From assembly GCA_012270625.1 (NCBI GenBank), contig JAAXHZ010000090.1:1-8252 (forward strand): DNA of 8,252 nt, given 5' to 3'. The position numbers were made by a program, and so were the translations under genes. How positions within the stretch are numbered: the first letter of the stretch is position 1; each line of letters begins with the position of its first letter. This stretch comes from Dehalococcoidia bacterium (GTDB taxonomy: Bacteria > Chloroflexota > Dehalococcoidia > SAR202 > UBA11138). The notes below the pieces were generated by a model. The model was given only the letters and a program-made list of their open reading frames with translations. It was not told the origin of the DNA and did no database searches. Shown here piece after piece: positions 6,492 to 8,252 of the stretch.

Positions 6492-6724
6492 CAGCTAGGT
6501 TACACTCTACAGCCCTTCTATCAGGGCCTGACACTCATCCAATCAGAATCGCACGAGCGACGTTCTCAGGTGTGTCTGGTATCGGCTCAGGCATGGGTAA
6601 GGGCGGACGCCCTATGCGTCGCCGATTGCGCTCTGCCATCTTATCCCCCTGTGGCTATGAGCGAGGCTTCCGCCAGTCAGGCAGGGCCATATTACCTACT
6701 CGATCCGTATCAGTCCAGCGAGTA

Positions 6725-7288
6725 TCAGAGCGTATCCCGCAGTTCCCTGATTTGTACGGCGTCCATGCGGCTCACCTCCTCTGCCCGTATCCGCACAGAG
6801 TCTCTTGCGAGTTTCGCTTGATTCTGGTCGCAAGTCCAGCCTTCGCGGTTGTTGGAGCGGGTCAAGCCGACCAGCGTGTATCCGTCGGACTTGCGCCTGT
6901 TGCACGGACTACACAACAGGATGCGATTGGTGATGTCGTTCGCACCGCCTTGCGAACGCGGGTTGATGTGGTCTATCTCCATGAAAGGTGGCTCCAACTC
7001 CCGTCCGCACCCGCCACAGATTACGAGGTTGCCGTATTGTCCTTGCGCCTGTTCCAACACGGCGCGTATTTCGGCGTTGGTGAGTTTCTGCCACGGCTCG
7101 ATTGGCGCTTGCACTTTGAGCTTGAGGTTCGGTACAGATTGGGTGACTTCGTCGGTGCGAATCGGCGGCTCTGTGCAATAGTGGACATCCCCAAAGGTGA
7201 GTAGGCGACGTGGGCTTTCCACACTCTGCCCCCCCCCCGTGAGGTATTGCCAAACCCTCGGATGCAAGGCGTTGAAGCACGATTTCAT
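6725..7288 (-). CDS. HNH nuclease part of a methyltransferase-HNH gene, split off by a frameshift
   Basis: This frame carries an HNH (beta-beta-alpha-metal) nuclease domain. Numbered from the ATG at 7288, zinc cysteines are CGGC (91-94) and CSPC (126-129). The catalytic Asp-His is in MEIDH (H107), N121 is in the central helix region and NRRK (130-133) closes the motif. LLTFGDVHY (29-37) and EPPIRTD (40-46) precede the HNH domain and, as I remember, follow the methyltransferase domain in intact fused homologues. The natural gene therefore probably uses only 6725-7228 of this frame, joined to the methyltransferase frame at the G run. The ATG at 7288 is preceded by GGGAGGGGGCGC, a purine-rich sequence that could act as an internal Shine-Dalgarno, so separate translation of a 187-residue protein is possible. 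The first 20 residues from that ATG are then an out-of-frame reading of methyltransferase codons. Confidence 0.85.
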   Translation of the reverse strand: MKSCFNALHPRVWQYLTGGGQSVESPRRLLTFGDVHYCTEPPIRTDEVTQSVPNLKLKVQAPIEPWQKLTNAEIRAVLEQAQGQYGNLVICGGCGRELEPPFMEIDHINPRSQGGANDITNRILLCSPCNRRKSDGYTLVGLTRSNNREGWTCDQNQAKLARDSVRIRAEEVSRMDAVQIRELRDTL

Positions 7289-8252
7289 GCGCCCCCTCCC
7301 ATATGTCCATGCCTACCCAATGACGTCCCAACTTCTCGGCTGCTATCGGCGTGGTGGCGCATCCACAGAACGGGTCAAGTACCATGTCGCCTTCGTTACT
7401 GGACGCCTTGATGATACGCTCATACAACGCCAACGGCTTCTGGGTAGGATAGCCAGTGCGCTCTTGAGCATGTGACTGAACAGGGGGGATGTCAAGCCAG
7501 ATATTTCCCGGAACGACACCTTTGTGTTCATGAAGGTATCGCTTTAGTCTTGGAACCCCACCTTTCTTCTTGGGGAGGTGGATACGTCCCTCATCCTCTA
7601 ATTGCAAAAGACGATGCTTAGGGTATCGCCACGGACCAGGATGCCCATGAAAGTCATATGTGTAACCGCCCCCTGACAACCCTTTGGCCGATACGTCCCC
7701 GACCACGTATCGGCCAAAGGCATCTTCGTAAGAGTATTTGCTTTTTTGCTCCTCGGTTAGAGGAACGCGAATAGCATCAGCGTGAATTGGGCTACTCCCA
7801 TAAAACAATATGGTGTCAGCAATGCTTCCAAAGAACTTCGCGTCACTATGCGCTGACTGGCGTTTCCACACAATCGTATTCTGAAACTGTCTGCGCCCGA
7901 AGATTGCGTCCATCAACGCCTTCGTCCAAGCGTAGGCGGTGTGGTCAATGTGCAGGTACAGGCTACCGGACGGTTTGAGAATGCGCCGCATCTCAATCAC
8001 GCGCACACCCAACCAGCAGAGAAAAGCCGCCATATCATCGCCGTTTGCAATTCGGGCCGAATTGACGACCGCGTTCACCCCTGGCCAATCATCCTCGATC
8101 TGATCAACCCATTCGGGATGCACGTCTTCATCCCAACGCCAGCGGTCAACGAACTTCGCGCCTCGAGCTAGACTGTCTGGCGTCGCGTGGAAATCCTTGT
8201 TCTTGTTGAACGGTGGGTCGGTGGCGATAAGGTCAACCGTCTCGGAGTTCAT
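6909..8252 (-). CDS. DNA methyltransferase (beta-class amino-MTase), 5' end outside window, 3' end frameshifted
   Basis: Transfers a methyl group from S-adenosylmethionine to an exocyclic amino group in DNA, most likely N6 of adenine. From the right edge, motif IV is TDPPF (11-15), and motif X and motif I come later: GYPTQKP (267-273) and VLDPFCGCATT (291-301), then GMDIW (314-318). IV before I is the beta-class order, and the region between holds the presumed target-recognition domain (about 130-260). Motif I has Cys (FCGCATT) where FxGxGT is usual. The ATG at the very edge sits only 11 residues before DPPF, so the true start is probably further upstream, outside the window. Real homology ends at about residue 341 (7230), at the G run. 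The following 106 residues to the stop at 6909 are an Arg/His-rich out-of-frame reading of the HNH segment. Local GC is lower than in the genes to the left. Confidence 0.9.
   Translation of the reverse strand: MNSETVDLIATDPPFNKNKDFHATPDSLARGAKFVDRWRWDEDVHPEWVDQIEDDWPGVNAVVNSARIANGDDMAAFLCWLGVRVIEMRRILKPSGSLYLHIDHTAYAWTKALMDAIFGRRQFQNTIVWKRQSAHSDAKFFGSIADTILFYGSSPIHADAIRVPLTEEQKSKYSYEDAFGRYVVGDVSAKGLSGGGYTYDFHGHPGPWRYPKHRLLQLEDEGRIHLPKKKGGVPRLKRYLHEHKGVVPGNIWLDIPPVQSHAQERTGYPTQKPLALYERIIKASSNEGDMVLDPFCGCATTPIAAEKLGRHWVGMDIWEGAHEIVLQRLASEGLAIPHGGGAECGKPTSPTHLWGCPLLHRAADSHRRSHPICTEPQAQSASANRAVAETHQRRNTRRVGTGARTIRQPRNLWRVRTGVGATFHGDRPHQPAFARRCERHHQSHPVV
7229..7238. repeat. Homopolymer C10 (G10 on the coding strand) at the frameshift
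   Basis: Ten consecutive C on the plus strand. On the coding strand, CCT CAC is followed by ten G and then CAGAGTGTG. With ten G the methyltransferase frame reads on as H-GGG-AEC; with nine it reads H-GGG-QSVESP and enters the HNH frame. The frame break therefore falls exactly at a slippage-prone mononucleotide run. Confidence 0.9.

Larger units (their letters stand above)
6464..6724. other. Intergenic region between the nuclease gene and the protease gene
   Basis: A 261-bp stretch with no convincing gene. It holds the candidate promoter near its left end. Two short hairpins are visible: GCCCT (6512-6516) with AGGGC (6523-6527), loop of 6, and AGGGCG/CGCCCT (6600-6613) with a 2-base centre. 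Neither is followed by a T run on the minus strand, so no intrinsic terminator for the nuclease gene can be claimed. No tRNA was recognised. Confidence 0.5.

Noticed and set aside
6483..6510. TTGACA on the plus strand as a -35 box of a rightward promoter
   Set aside because: No good -10 hexamer lies 16-18 bp downstream, and no plus-strand gene follows to use it.
6600..6613. GC-rich hairpin as an intrinsic terminator of the HNH gene
   Set aside because: It is more than 100 bp after the stop and is not followed by T residues on the minus strand.
6483..6821. Plus-strand frame of 112 codons through the 6464-6724 gap
   Set aside because: Begins with TTG without a good ribosome binding site, runs antisense into the HNH gene and has no recognisable domain.
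7230..7238. Programmed ribosomal frameshift at the G run instead of a mutation
   Set aside because: No recognised slippery heptamer with a downstream stimulatory structure was identified; length variation of the run is the simpler explanation.

Overview
The window looks like a bacterial chromosome segment, probably from an uncultured Chloroflexota (SAR202/Dehalococcoidia-like) lineage. This placement is an inference. It rests on high GC by eye in the left 6.4 kb, frequent TTG and GTG starts with clear Shine-Dalgarno sequences, an enolase-superfamily sugar-acid dehydratase next to a CaiB-type CoA-transferase (both families are reported as expanded in SAR202 genomes), and a guanylate kinase with a GVGKD P-loop. 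No rRNA, tRNA, CRISPR array or insertion sequence was seen.

Left part (1-1239, plus strand): an L-rhamnonate-dehydratase-like enzyme of the mandelate racemase/enolase superfamily. It converges on the next gene with only 4 bp between the stop codons.

Centre (1244-6463, minus strand): a tightly packed, co-directional set, in transcription order a membrane site-2 protease (M50), prephenate/arogenate dehydrogenase (tyrA), EPSP synthase (aroA), guanylate kinase (gmk), a small ribbon-helix-helix-like protein and a CaiB/BaiF-family CoA-transferase. Gaps are 50, 0, 1, 33 and 63 bp, so one operon is plausible. The core is aromatic amino-acid synthesis: AroA makes EPSP, the precursor of chorismate, and TyrA acts in the tyrosine branch. 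The protease, nucleotide kinase and CoA-transferase appear to share transcription rather than pathway. A -10 box lies 5 bp before the protease start codon, which suggests a leaderless message.

Right part (6464-8252): a 261-bp intergenic stretch without a recognisable gene, then a minus-strand DNA modification/nuclease gene with visibly lower GC that runs off the right edge. It encodes a beta-class amino-methyltransferase followed by an HNH nuclease domain. The two halves lie in different frames, and the break falls at a run of ten C (ten G on the coding strand). One G fewer would join them into a single polypeptide of at least 508 residues. This is either a phase-variable restriction-modification-like gene, a recent inactivating mutation, or a homopolymer sequencing error. 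It is the most interesting item in the window.
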